A stretch of 64,000 nt of DNA from an uncultured Lachnospiraceae bacterium (GTDB lineage Bacteria; Bacillota; Clostridia; Lachnospirales; Lachnospiraceae): contig CANQDA010000006.1 in NCBI GenBank assembly GCA_947591155.1, positions 52,714 through 116,713 of the forward strand. The letters are read 5' to 3'. Under the pieces are notes generated by a model. It ran no database searches. It was not told the origin of the DNA and worked only from the letters and a program-made list of their open reading frames with translations. Each line of letters starts with the position of its first letter. Position 1 is the first letter of the stretch. Positions 1 to 8,679 of the stretch are shown here, one piece after another. Both the position numbers and the translations under genes were made by a program.

Positions 1-477
1 GGCATCATTTGGATGAGCATAGGTCGGCATTTTTGCGTTCTTGTCGCAGAATTCAGTGGGTATACCAAGAATTCGGTGATTGATTGCTTCGGTTTGATTC
101 GCCGCGTTCTGCATCATGGTGATAATCAGTTTGAAGAAATCGGCTTTGGTTTGACTTAATTTGTTTTGCTTCACAAGAATGTCGTAAATAGAGCTAAAAT
201 CTTCATTGATGTCTTCAACTTTTATTCCAAGCGCGTTTAGCTCGTGTGCCAATTGAATCACATTTTCGGGCGCGGCGAGTGAAGATTGAAGTTCTTGGAG
301 CAAGAAGGGCGCGAGAACGCTAAATTGTTCATCAGGCATTGCCATCAAAACAGCAAATCCTTCGCCATTTGGACCGCTCAAAAGTTCATGAACTACATCT
401 TCTAGCGCGATTTCGCGCTCAGGTTCTTTTCCTTTTCCTTTCTCCTACCCCGAGGGTTTGTACAAAACTTTTGCCAT
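1..477 (-). CDS. hypothetical protein, runs off the left edge
   Basis: Open frame from an ATG at 475-477 running past the window start, 159 codons visible. It needs one TAG (codon 11, in a Lys/Gly-rich N-terminal stretch) to be read as an amino acid. The visible part is mostly helical, with no recognised domain. Its ATG shares one base with the stop of the 88-residue gene upstream (TAATG), so the two are probably translationally coupled and belong to the small operon that starts at the promoter near 1120. Function unknown; the C-terminus lies outside the window. Confidence 0.75.
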
Positions 478-743
478 TATACCTCCTCGGGAAGGTCATC
501 CCAAAACTCGTTGTAAAGCTCGGTTGTTTTCACGAGGTAGCCCTCGCCTACAATTTCGCCTTTCTTTTTCTTTTGCTTGTAAGTGTATCCTGCCGCGCCG
601 ACAAGATAACCTTTTTCTTTCGCATCTTCTCTGAGTGATTCAATGTAATGCTGAGCATCTTTTTCTGTGTTTACTTTTACTTCTTTTGTGATTTTAAGTG
701 TAATTGATTCGGGCGCGGGAGTAGAATTCAAAATTTCTGCCAT
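477..743 (-). CDS. hypothetical protein, 88 aa
   Basis: Complete frame with a strong AAAGGAGG site about 9 bases before the ATG. The protein is charged, has a Lys-rich patch in its second half (QKKKKGE) and ends in an acidic run. It has no Cys motif, signal peptide or membrane segment. It sits between a two-TM protein and the partial gene at the left edge, overlapping the latter by one base. No family recognised. Confidence 0.8.
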   Translation of the reverse strand: MAEILNSTPAPESITLKITKEVKVNTEKDAQHYIESLREDAKEKGYLVGAAGYTYKQKKKKGEIVGEGYLVKTTELYNEFWDDLPEEV

Positions 744-765
744 TTAATTTGTTCCTCCTTTAGTA

Positions 766-1086
766 TCACTCATCTTTATCATCTTTATCATTTTCTAAAA
801 TTTCCCAATCATCATCCTCGTGACAATTTTTATCAAAAGTAAAATGCACAAAACGAGGCTCTGGTTCTTCAAAAATCGCGAGATAATCGCGCGGATTGGG
901 TAGGCCAGTCACGAGAAAAACAACTAGCAATCTTAGTAATACGGCCATGAAATAGCTAATTTGAGGGATAAAATCAAAAATGTTTGACATTCCATTCCAA
1001 ATAAGCCAAATAAGCAGACCTTCTGCCGCGAATTTACTCGCAAGCATTACTAAATATGCTACAAGTTTGATTAAGAAATTTTTCAT
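766..1086 (-). CDS. small two-helix membrane protein, 106 aa
   Basis: Residues about 4-30 and 42-62 form two hydrophobic segments joined by a short polar turn, followed by a strongly acidic cytoplasm-type tail (EDDDWEILENDKDDKDE). It is the first gene after the sigma70-like promoter at 1120-1148 and has a GGAG ribosome site just before the ATG. The topology would fit a small phage inner-membrane protein such as a host-takeover or superinfection factor, but nothing in the sequence shows which; function unknown. Confidence 0.8.
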   Translation of the reverse strand: MKNFLIKLVAYLVMLASKFAAEGLLIWLIWNGMSNIFDFIPQISYFMAVLLRLLVVFLVTGLPNPRDYLAIFEEPEPRFVHFTFDKNCHEDDDWEILENDKDDKDE

Positions 1087-1119
1087 GAGTGATACTCCTT
1101 TTCTTTCGTTTCTATATAT

Positions 1120-1148
1120 ATTATATCACATTTTTCAAACAATTTCAA
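1120..1148 (-). promoter_or_regulatory. sigma70-type promoter
   Basis: Minus strand TTGAAA, 17-base spacer, TATAAT, with the shared TGTGA before and ATATATAG after the -10 box. It lies inside the 3' end of nrdG, whose TGA overlaps the -35 box, and serves the 106-aa membrane protein and the genes after it. Confidence 0.85.
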
Positions 1149-1657
1149 CTTTTGAGACGCACAGCATATTGATTTGAGCTGGCAAGTTTTATGCCGAGAA
1201 CAGGATCAAGATGAGGCTCTTGATTGGGTATAAAGCGTCCAAATTTTATGATAAGATTATCATATTGTTGAAGTGCTTCCCACAAATTTTGCGCCAAAGC
1301 TGATGCAATCCCCTATTCATTATAGCCTTTATCAAGTTCTTTGCGCGTGTATCCTGTGTATATTACAATGTCATCTTGACATTTGCATTGCCGCCGCAGA
1401 AAGTCAACCAAAGTTACAACATCTTGCGGTGTATCAAAAGGCTCAAGTCCAGCAAAGACAAATGCTTCTGTTATTGGATTCGCGTGATAGCGTTTCCAAA
1501 TCTCTTCTTTTGAAATTTCTATGTCGGGTGACCGCGCGAGGATGCAGTTTTGGCACAAATCTGCACCACATTTCCAACTGCATCGAGGGAAAGCAATTAA
1601 CATCGAAATTTTTTTATAGTCTTGAAAAATTTCGTCTTTTATTAACTTGATTCTCAT
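1145..1657 (-). CDS. nrdG: anaerobic ribonucleotide reductase activating protein (NrdG-like)
   Basis: 170 residues, the usual NrdG length. NrdG is a radical-SAM iron-sulfur protein that makes the glycyl radical on NrdD. The N-terminal half has clustered cysteines at 26, 30, 35 and 38 (CSWKCGADLCQNC); the spacing C-x3-C-x4-C-x2-C is looser than the classical CX3CX2C. The C-terminal part (KFGRFIPNQEPHLDPVLG, then GIKLASSNQYA) is typical of the family and is reached only by reading a TAG after KGYNE (1313-1315) as an amino acid. This is one of the clearest single proofs of recoding here. It lies downstream of nrdD, as expected for the enzyme pair. The stop overlaps the next promoter. Confidence 0.9.
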
Positions 1658-1659
1658 TT

Positions 1660-1935
1660 TTAGCTGTCCTGAAAACCTTCAATATGTCCTTCCGCATATC
1701 CTTCATTGTAACCTTCCATATATCCTTCTGTTCTGGTTTGTTTTAAAAGGTCTTGAAAGTTTGAATAGGCATGAGGAAAAAGACTTGCTACAATGAATTC
1801 AAAAGTAACTGTGTTGTCTTTGGTTTTGTTGTTCTTTTTTAGATATTTTACTAAGTGTTCAATTTTGGATAGAGGGACTGTCTCAATTTTTGAGACAGTC
1901 TCCCCGTTTATGTCTGTTTTTTCAATCTCTGTCAC
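1660..1935 (-). CDS. hypothetical protein with C-terminal GYxEG repeats, 91 aa
   Basis: Starts with GTG at 1933-1935, preceded by GAGG, and overlaps the nrdD stop (GTGA). The N-terminal half is charged and helical. The C-terminus has short tandem repeats (EGYMEGYNEGYAEGHIEG), a pattern also seen at the C-termini of some PD-(D/E)XK transposase-like and phage proteins. It lies between nrdD and nrdG, so an accessory role in ribonucleotide reduction is possible but not shown. Confidence 0.7.
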   Translation of the reverse strand: MTEIEKTDINGETVSKIETVPLSKIEHLVKYLKKNNKTKDNTVTFEFIVASLFPHAYSNFQDLLKQTRTEGYMEGYNEGYAEGHIEGFQDS

Positions 1936-4900
1936 GATATTACCTCATCATTCAGATTCATCCATGTGCGTTGACCGAATTCGTCGCGCCGACCTTCACT
2001 CCATGAGTGGAGTGGAACTAAATCATTTTATACCGGTGTTTTCACACTATTTAAACGGATTAGACTATACCTTCGCTTTTAAAGCGCCCTTTGGTAGTCG
2101 TTGAGGCCATCGCTAAACGCTATGCCTGCGGATTGCCCAATTTTACACGTTATTCCTTTACTGAGGTGATTAGTCTCACCACCACTCGATTTCTCTGTGG
2201 TTTAGGAGTGTAAACTCTAAGGGGTTTCCCGCATATTCAAGGTTTTTAACGTGGAGCATTTAAGTTTACCCCACAATCCTCTGATAAGATTCTACAGGCG
2301 GCTTGCCACAATGAGGGCAAGTGTGAGTTGTGAAAGAATGATTATTTTCACACACATTGATTCTCAAGTTGAAAGCAAAGTAGATTACGCCTTGTTGTGC
2401 GAGATAATTTAACATCTTCCATGCTTGCTCTTCGCTTGCAAACGGCGCGTCAATATTACAGTGAAGAATCGCGCCGCCACCGCACTTTTCATCCAAAATT
2501 CCTGCTGCACGGGCGCGGGATTGAATTGTAGCTTTTTCTTTGAGAGGAATCCATTGATTGCCAAGAATCGTATCGGTGCTGCCGTAAAGCAATTGATTTT
2601 TGCGAGCCAATTTGATGGCCGCATTTTCTGCCGTTCTGTTACTTTTATGACCACTTTTGTGGCGGTTAAACCGTTAAGTTTAACTCTTTGGTTTTATATA
2701 TATCCAAAGTTCAGACTATCGCATCTTCATCGAAATGAAGTTCCTACATTTAGTCGTTCACGCTGCAATTACGCTTGCGCCCTGTCGCCCAAAATTTGGG
2801 TTTCCAAGTCAATTAGTAGGAATTTTCTAGCGATGGATTATGTATTATGCCACCGCGTACCCACACACTTTAGGTACTTGTTCAACGTTGATTGAATAAG
2901 GGAAGTCATAAGAATCTTTGATGGCGTTGATTTTGTCGAGTGTGGCAACAGCGAGTTCCATCCCTTCGTCTGTGTAATCAACATTTTCAAATTCATCGAC
3001 TTTTGTTAGACCGAGATATTTTGCAGCTTCGAAAACTCCGGTTAGCGTATTATCCATTATTACTAATGGTACTGACTATTTCTTAATATTGTTCCTTAAC
3101 AATATCACTATCTTTTCAATTTGCGTATCAATAGCAAATCTACTCTACTATGCGTAGATAGTCGATACAGGGGTTATTTTCTTAAAGGATATGTTTCATT
3201 TAAGTTTTTATATTTTTTTATAGCGCCATTATTTATATTAGAAATTTGTTGAAAAGTTGTTTCATATTCTTTAGCTATTTGTTTAAGAGAGACTTTAGAC
3301 TCTTTTAAAAGATTTTCAATTTCTTTGATTTCTTTTGGAGAAAAGCTCTTACGGCCACCATTACAACACTGATAATTAGTTCGTAAAGGATAAGTAAGAT
3401 TTTCTTGTTTATAACTTAATCCCTTATTGATGCTACTAATTGAACCAGCGCTAACATTAAATTTACGAGCGATGTCCTTTTGAGGCATATCAGTATTTAA
3501 AAGTAAATCTATAATTTTATTTATATTGTCTTTTAGAATGTCTTGTTTTCTACCTTTTCTTATTGGATAAGTAAGCCAATCAACTCGATGGGCTTTTCCA
3601 GTGTTGATTTCACTTAAATTTGATGGATCAACATTATATTCTTTAGCTATTTGAGTTAATGTTTTGTCTAATTCATATTTTAATGAATAGACAAGTTGTT
3701 TAAATTTTTCTTCTGAATATTTATGAATATTGTTTCTTAATGGGTATTTAAAATTTAGATTTCTATAAGCTCCTTTTCCAAAGTTGATTGCACTTATTAT
3801 AAATGCTTCGGTAGAATATTTTTTTGCTATCGCTTGGAAAGACATCGTAGTGTTTTGAATCAAATTTATAATTTCATTTAATTTATTTGGATCTTTAATT
3901 AAATTATTTGGCTCATCTAAATTTCGTAGTATTTCTTGGCCACCTGGTAAAATATTATATCCATTTGGTATTAAACTATTATAATATTTTATCCAATACT
4001 TTTCTCGTTCGTCGTAATTTTCAATTTGACTTTCTAATATTTCATAATGAAAATTTTCTATTCCATATTTCTACATAGCTTTATGAATTCTCTGAGGCTG
4101 TCTATTTTTAGCATCAGATATGTGGCGTTTCCATCGGTCATTAGCATTGACACTTTGTCCGATATAAACTTTATCATTTATATTGTTTTTAATAATATAA
4201 ATATCCTTTTTCATATAACCTCCCACGAGATTGCCCAATCTATTGGGTTTCCTCGTTAGCCACCTTTGTGACCCCAATGATTTATATTGGAAAAATAGTG
4301 TAGGGCCGTTTTTCTTCAACCCACAGTTGTAAATTGCCTCTCAAGTTTTACAAGTCCATAAGAATAATTCGGCAGAATTCCCTTTTCAATGTTTCTTTCA
4401 ATAATGTGTCTAACCACATCATTTGCTTCAATACACAACTTCGTATAATAATTCAAAAGCTGATAATAACGGCCAATTGCAGTGTCATTACCTTCTTCTT
4501 TTGTTTCATCAATTGCTTGAAGTGCGATTCCAGCAAGATTGAGAGTGATAACAGTTACAGAACCAATGTCTAGTGACGAACCGCCGATTGAATTCATTAC
4601 GCCCTTTAATTTTGTAAAGTCTGAACGTAAGCGGCAACAACTGGCTGCGGTAGTTGTGTCTGCTGTCATCATAAAATTCTAATCTGCCCATTTCATGTTG
4701 TGCTTTGAAGCCCAACGGGCAAATTCTTCATCTTTAAATTCTCCATCACGATAGACGAGACAATAAGTTAATCCTTTTGTTTACAGTAGGTCGTTAATCT
4801 ACTGCCATGGGGCTGTACATCACTGTACAGAGCAGACTATATCTTGTTCTTTTTAAGAACCCTTGCACTTCGAATTCACTTGAATTCTACGCCTTTCGGC

Positions 4901-7187
4901 TAGTCGTTAAACCTTTTCGCACGTTTTCATGCGAAGTTGGCTTGGGATTGTCTTAAAAAGATTTCTCCCAAATTCACAAGGTGCCTATAATATATTTCTA
5001 TATTATGCTGCTAACTTTTTAACAGGATAGGTGAAAACATTTGTCTCGCGCATTTCAGAAAACTTTTCCAAAAATGCTTTTTCAAACTCAATGAAATCTT
5101 CAATGTAGTCTACAAAGAGTTTGCCATCGGGATAGATGAAGCCTCCAAACATTTCTTCGCAATAAACGCGGTCGTAAATTGAAATGTTCGAGTACGCTGT
5201 CTGCTAGACCCTTAGGTATGGCATATTCAAATCAAAAATCCATGTTATCTGTTGTTACCAACAGCATTGACTATTTCTTAAATGCAGTCATCACTACATC
5301 TATTTCCTTTTCCACTTGTGTACCAATAACAAGTGTACATCGTTATCTACGATTAGTCGATACAGGGGCTTTCATGCGACAGCGCAAAGGGTAACATTCG
5401 CCATCTTCTTTAAATCTTTTAATTGAACCATTATTGATTCCCATGATTACATTTAAACAAGCACCGTAGCGGCGCGAAATTTCTCTCAAAGAAAGATTGC
5501 TGCTGGCAAGAAGCCGTTTGATTTCACGAAGTTCGCCTAAACTGAAACTTTTGCGCGAATCGGGCAATCTTTCGATGTGCTCAAATTTTTTGCTAAGTTG
5601 TTTTACGAAAGCAAAACTCACGTTGTTTCGCCGCGCGATTTCAGAAATTGAATCATTGCTTTTCAATTCGCCAGTAATTTGTGCAACATTTACATAAACA
5701 TCCTTTTCGCGCAGAGGATAAGCTAGATACTCTCTATAATACTTTTTGCCCGAATTGATTTGAATAATTGTCTCAACATTCATTTGCGCTTCTTTCGCAA
5801 TTGTTGTGAAACTTTTGTCGAATTCGTGTTGCAATGAATAAGTAATCATGTCTAAAATATTTTTAAAAATCATAAAAACCTCCCACGAGATTGTCTTTTC
5901 CTTTAAAGATTTCCTCGTTAGCTGCGCAGAAAGCGCAACCCCGTTGGTGAGACGGAAAAGAAATATAAGGCAATTTTTAACTTACCTTTTGGAAGCACTG
6001 ATCGCGATAATATTCGGGGTCACGAAGATAGAAACCATTTTCTACGTCGTTAAGCCAAAACCAGAACATCCACATTAGAACATTTGCTATGCCCGAAGCA
6101 CCACTTGTACGATTAGACCATTTTATTCTTGTGTTTCCACAAGCGTTGACTATTTTTTATCTTTAACAATAAAAGGTACATCTCTTTCGAGCTATGTATC
6201 AATAATAGCTCTACTCTTCTTCGCGAAGATAGTCGATACAGGCTTCGCTTGCGCGATTCCCACGAGATTGGCATGACAATTTGTTTTAGCCTTCCTCGTT
6301 AGCCACGCATACTTTTTGCGCGACCCCGCTGATAAACGGAAAAGATGTAAACGGGCGTCTAAAGTATTCACCCAACTAATCATTTCAAGCAAGTGGTCAG
6401 TAAAAGTTGTAAGGTGTTTTGCGGGAGTAGTTTTCACATTCCCAATAAAATACATTCCTTTGGTTGCGAGCTTTTCCAAATCATAGTTGTAACAATCTTT
6501 ACATTCGCGCGAACGCGCTACCATTCGCGCCGTTCTTTATGAACTGCTTTAAGTTTCCTTAAAGAATAGACTATATCACTACCAATAATTGGTAAATCCT
6601 TTTTCCATCATCAAACGCTTATGATGTACTTCCCGCGCGGGAATAGTCGTTGAACGTTTTTTGTATTGTTAGATACAAAACTTCGCTGCTGATTGGCATA
6701 TCTTGAAAGACTTAGCTTTCCAGCAATTAAGGATTTTTTCATTTTCTATCGCTAGATAAATGCCGCAAATTATTTACGGTCTAAAACTAATGTCTGCACT
6801 ATTATGAGTGAAAATTTTGCCGCTCCATTCTGCTTCAAGCCATTCTTTTGCTCTTTGAAAACCATACTTTTTTTGGATTTCATAGAACAACTTGTTATAG
6901 CCCAAAAGTTTGAGATATGGCTTCGGCAACTCGCTAATCAAATTTGTGATGTCTTTAGATTGAACATTGGCGTTCGCATCAATAGTTGTATCTGCTGTGT
7001 TTTGTTTATCGACAAAAGCGTCAATAAATTCCGACAAATTTAAATTCTCATCTGCAAAACCGTTCAACTTTTCAAATTCCTCACCGTACTTATCTCTCAT
7101 TTGATTCAGCGCGGTTTGGAAATTTTTCTTCAACTTAACATTTACATTCAATTCGGCATCATCTCCTTTTTCTTTTGTCTTAGCCAC
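1932..7187 (-). CDS. nrdD: anaerobic (class III) ribonucleoside-triphosphate reductase, split by seven group I introns
   Basis: Oxygen-sensitive glycyl-radical enzyme making dNTPs for phage replication. Eight exons, 5' to 3': 7187-6783, 6530-6361, 6127-5980, 5248-5022, 4772-4318, 3062-2872, 2631-2268, 2023-1932. Joined they give 684 codons in one frame. Family landmarks: SIDANANV in exon 1; ECKDCYNYDL and HLTTFTDHLLE in exon 2; NRTSGASGIANV in exon 3; CEEMFGGF in exon 4; NSIGGSSLDIGSVTVI in exon 5; a zinc motif CENNHSF..CPHCG; and the C-terminal glycyl-radical segment RIVG|YLVP, cut by intron 7 directly after the glycine codon. Two in-frame TAGs (RV-TAG-QTAY and WAD-TAG-NF) sit in conserved contexts. 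Junctions 2-7 are phase-consistent; the first (6783/6530) is less certain. The GTG at 7187 has no clear ribosome site; a TTG at 7151 behind AAAAGGAG is an alternative start. Confidence 0.93.
2024..2267 (-). ncRNA. group I intron, nrdD intron 7 (no ORF)
   Basis: 244 nt. The 5' exon ends GTGGGGT and the intron ends ATG, restoring RIVGYLVPLHSW. Core elements on the minus strand: P near 2230 (GGGAAACCCCTTAGAG), R with CAACGACTA near 2095, S with GGTATAGTCT near 2070. Same family as the dnaE and gyrB introns. Confidence 0.9.
2632..2871 (-). ncRNA. group I intron, nrdD intron 6 (no ORF)
   Basis: 240 nt. Splicing joins NVEQVP to AENAAIKLARK, the normal NrdD sequence. The exon end GTACCT can pair with an internal guide GGGTAC just inside the intron (P1 with a terminal U-G). 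The R (GTGAACGACTA) and S (GCGATAGTCT) elements are present. Confidence 0.9.
3063..4317 (-). ncRNA. group I intron, nrdD intron 5, carrying a GIY-YIG ORF
   Basis: 1255 nt. It joins RQFTTVG to LIMDNTLTGVFEAAKYL. It belongs to a second core type shared with introns 2 and 3: GGCAATCTCGTGGGAGG near the 5' side, R-like TATCGACTATC near 3160 and S-like GAAATAGTCAG near 3080. The endonuclease frame (3174-4214) fills the middle. Confidence 0.88.
3174..4214 (-). CDS. GIY-YIG homing endonuclease inside nrdD intron 5
   Basis: 346 residues, starting at the ATG behind GGGAGG that is part of the intron core. The N-terminal catalytic domain has the GIY-YIG-type signature (IYIIKNNINDKVYIGQS), the Arg-containing helix (RWKRHISDA) and a following KYGIENFHYEIL block. 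One TAG (4074-4076) falls between KAM and KYG, where related enzymes often carry Lys or Gln, and must be read through. The C-terminal half has about four repeats of a helix-turn-helix-like module, each ending in YPLR/YPIR, which would bind DNA around the target site. Such enzymes make intron homing possible by cutting intronless nrdD alleles. Confidence 0.88.
4773..5021 (-). ncRNA. group I intron, nrdD intron 4 (no ORF)
   Basis: 249 nt. It joins NVFTYPV to LTYCLVYRDGEF. R element TTTAACGACTAGCC near 4890 and S element AAGATATAGTCTGC near 4835, with a long paired region just upstream of the 3' splice site. Same type as introns 1, 6 and 7. Confidence 0.88.
5249..5979 (-). ncRNA. group I intron, nrdD intron 3, carrying a truncated homing-enzyme ORF
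   Basis: 731 nt. It joins CFQKVS to ITWIFDLNMPYL. Second core type: ATCTCGTGGGAGG precedes the ORF, with R-like TATCGACTAATC near 5350 and S-like GAAATAGTCAATG near 5268. Confidence 0.87.
5343..5873 (-). CDS. intron-encoded protein: DNA-binding repeats of a GIY-YIG enzyme without the nuclease domain
   Basis: 176 residues with a GGGAGG site 5 bases before the ATG, at the same place in the intron core as the intact enzyme of intron 5. The protein has no GIY or YIG motif. It starts directly with the helix-turn-helix-like modules (SFTTIAKEAQMNVETIIQIN) and has two YPLR module ends, strongly resembling the C-terminal half of the intron 5 endonuclease. It cannot cut DNA by the GIY-YIG mechanism. 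It may be a decaying remnant or a protein that still binds the insertion site or intron DNA as a regulator. Confidence 0.8.
   Translation of the reverse strand: MIFKNILDMITYSLQHEFDKSFTTIAKEAQMNVETIIQINSGKKYYREYLAYPLREKDVYVNVAQITGELKSNDSISEIARRNNVSFAFVKQLSKKFEHIERLPDSRKSFSLGELREIKRLLASSNLSLREISRRYGACLNVIMGINNGSIKRFKEDGECYPLRCRMKAPVSTNRR
6128..6360 (-). ncRNA. group I intron, nrdD intron 2 (no ORF)
   Basis: 233 nt. It joins SWVNTL to IKWSNRTSGASG. Core of the second type (AATCTCGTGGGAATCG, TATCGACTATC, AAAATAGTCAACG), like introns 3 and 5 but with the reading frame lost entirely. Confidence 0.87.
6531..6782 (-). ncRNA. group I intron, nrdD intron 1 (no ORF)
   Basis: About 252 nt. R element GTTCAACGACTA near 6655 and S element GATATAGTCT near 6575 are unmistakable. 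The exact ends are less sure than for the other introns. The 3' end is placed by analogy with intron 6 (both end AGAACG) and the 5' end after GACATTAGTTTT. Confidence 0.82.
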
Positions 7188-7369
7188 TTAAGAGATTCAG
7201 AACAGTCCATTAAAACTCCATCTACCTCAAGCCAGGGAACGTGTTGTAGTCCCATTTGCTGCATTACATCCAAATCTGTAATGCTTTCATATTCAAAACC
7301 CAGTTCTTTGAGCTTGATTTCCAAAACTTTGCATTTGCCGCAAGTTTCAGTATGATAAAATTTAATCAT
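7148..7369 (-). CDS. nrdH: glutaredoxin/NrdH-like thiol protein
   Basis: 73 residues from the ATG behind GGAGG. The thioredoxin-fold active site CGKC sits near the N-terminus (FYHTETCGKCKVLEIKL), followed by the cis-proline region HVPWLEV. Small thiol donors of this kind reduce ribonucleotide reductase or its partners, and the gene overlaps the start of nrdD. A longer in-frame upstream extension has no ribosome site. Whether it serves NrdD (which usually uses formate) or another redox role is unknown. Confidence 0.85.
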   Translation of the reverse strand: MIKFYHTETCGKCKVLEIKLKELGFEYESITDLDVMQQMGLQHVPWLEVDGVLMDCSESLKWLRQKKKEMMPN

Positions 7370-7574
7370 TCCGCACCTCCTTCGCACCGCACCATTGACA
7401 ATATCCATTAACGAACTCATGCTTTGTTTCGCCGCAAACTAAACGTAAATAAGCATTAGCTTTTTCTAAATTGCCAATTACTTCGTTTAGAATAAAAGTG
7501 GGATTTTCTTTCACTGTTTGCTCAATTGTTTTTTCATTTTGCCGAATGGCGTCTTTAATTTCCTGTTTTGTCAT
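7362..7574 (-). CDS. small protein with C-terminal CxxC, 70 aa
   Basis: Overlaps both neighbours (20 bases upstream, 8 bases with the glutaredoxin gene), a tightly coupled arrangement. The N-terminal part is an amphipathic helix. The C-terminus has HEFVNGYCQWCG, half of a possible zinc-ribbon or redox pair. Function unknown; position suggests a link to ribonucleotide reduction. Confidence 0.72.
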   Translation of the reverse strand: MTKQEIKDAIRQNEKTIEQTVKENPTFILNEVIGNLEKANAYLRLVCGETKHEFVNGYCQWCGAKEVRND

Positions 7575-8679
7575 TTGTTAAAATTCTCCTTAAGTTATAA
7601 TCATCGCTATAAATATAAGTATAGGTTTCTGGACTTTTTTCTTTTAGAAGGGAAAACGCATTTTGAACGCAAAATGGATCAATTTTTAGATATTGATAAT
7701 GATGTATTGAATAATTTGTTATCCACTCAGCAAATTTTGCACATGAACTATCTAATCCGCTAAAAGTGCTTCGTTCATACATTTGCAAAATCGTAAAAAC
7801 GTCATTCCATCTTGGGTCTGTAAGAATTCCCTTTTCATACTTAAGAAAAAATGATACATTAGACTTACGCTATTTTATTAACTGAAGATAAAATTCTGGT
7901 AAGTAGTTTTTCACAAAATCATTTTCATCAGATGCCGCGCCCGTGGGACAATAAGTAAAGTGCAATTTATTTTGGGGTGGGAATGCCGCGCAGTAACGCA
8001 GAAAAGGCTCAAATTGCCGCGCGGTCATCAGTCCATAAAATTCAAAGTCTGTAAACTTTGGATTAAATTGAATGTTAAACCACTTTGCCATTTCTTCAAA
8101 GTCCCAGAACTTTAAAGGAAACTTAAAGCGAATTTTGCCGCGACATTTAAATTCTTCATAAAGTTTTTGAACCTCTTCTGCGCCATTTTCTATCGCGCCA
8201 GCATTGTAGTCATGAATTATGATACTTTTATAAGATGATTTTTTTAATTGCTAGCGGTATCTATCCCAAATTGTTTTTCCGTCAATTGAAAGTCTTAAAT
8301 TGATTCCGCGCAAAGCCGCGCGAAATGCTGCCTCCTCGTTGCTGTTGAAACCGTAAATCTCCTTCAAATTTAAGTTTTCATAAATAGAAGTATCCTATGG
8401 ACATACTTCAATTTCAGAAGGAAGCGGTCTATATTCTGGGTAGATTGCTTTTCCAATTATATATGTTTTGTCTACAGTTTTGGAAAATAAATTGTTAAGC
8501 GCTTTATCTGTTTGACCCAAATCTTTTGCAATAAACAATTGTTTGATTGTCGGGTCTGGCCTGTTTAAAATTTTTACAATTTCATTCTTTTGTTTAAAGA
8601 AACTTGAAATTTTCATCAACTCAAGATTAGGAAAGCAGGAATGCTCCTGCAAATCCTAATCCATAAGACCAATTCTCAT
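7555..8679 (-). CDS. large conserved protein with a B12-binding/radical-SAM-like N-terminus, four in-frame TAGs
   Basis: 374 residues from the ATG that overlaps the dnaE stop (ATGA). It is one frame only if TAGs at 8656-8658, 8395-8397, 8251-8253 and 7870-7872 are read; otherwise it falls into three fragments. The N-terminus (MRIGLMD-Q-DL then FPNLELMKIS) resembles the Rossmann start of cobalamin-binding radical-SAM proteins, but the usual CxxxCxxC cluster is absent. Its place between dnaE and the nrd genes suggests nucleotide metabolism. Family assignment is weak; the reading frame itself is well supported by even coding character across all four TAGs. Confidence 0.78.

Noticed and set aside
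2409..2654. 81-codon minus-strand frame over nrdD exon 7
   Set aside because: Shadow frame; the 2266-2610 frame matches NrdD and fits the splice junctions.
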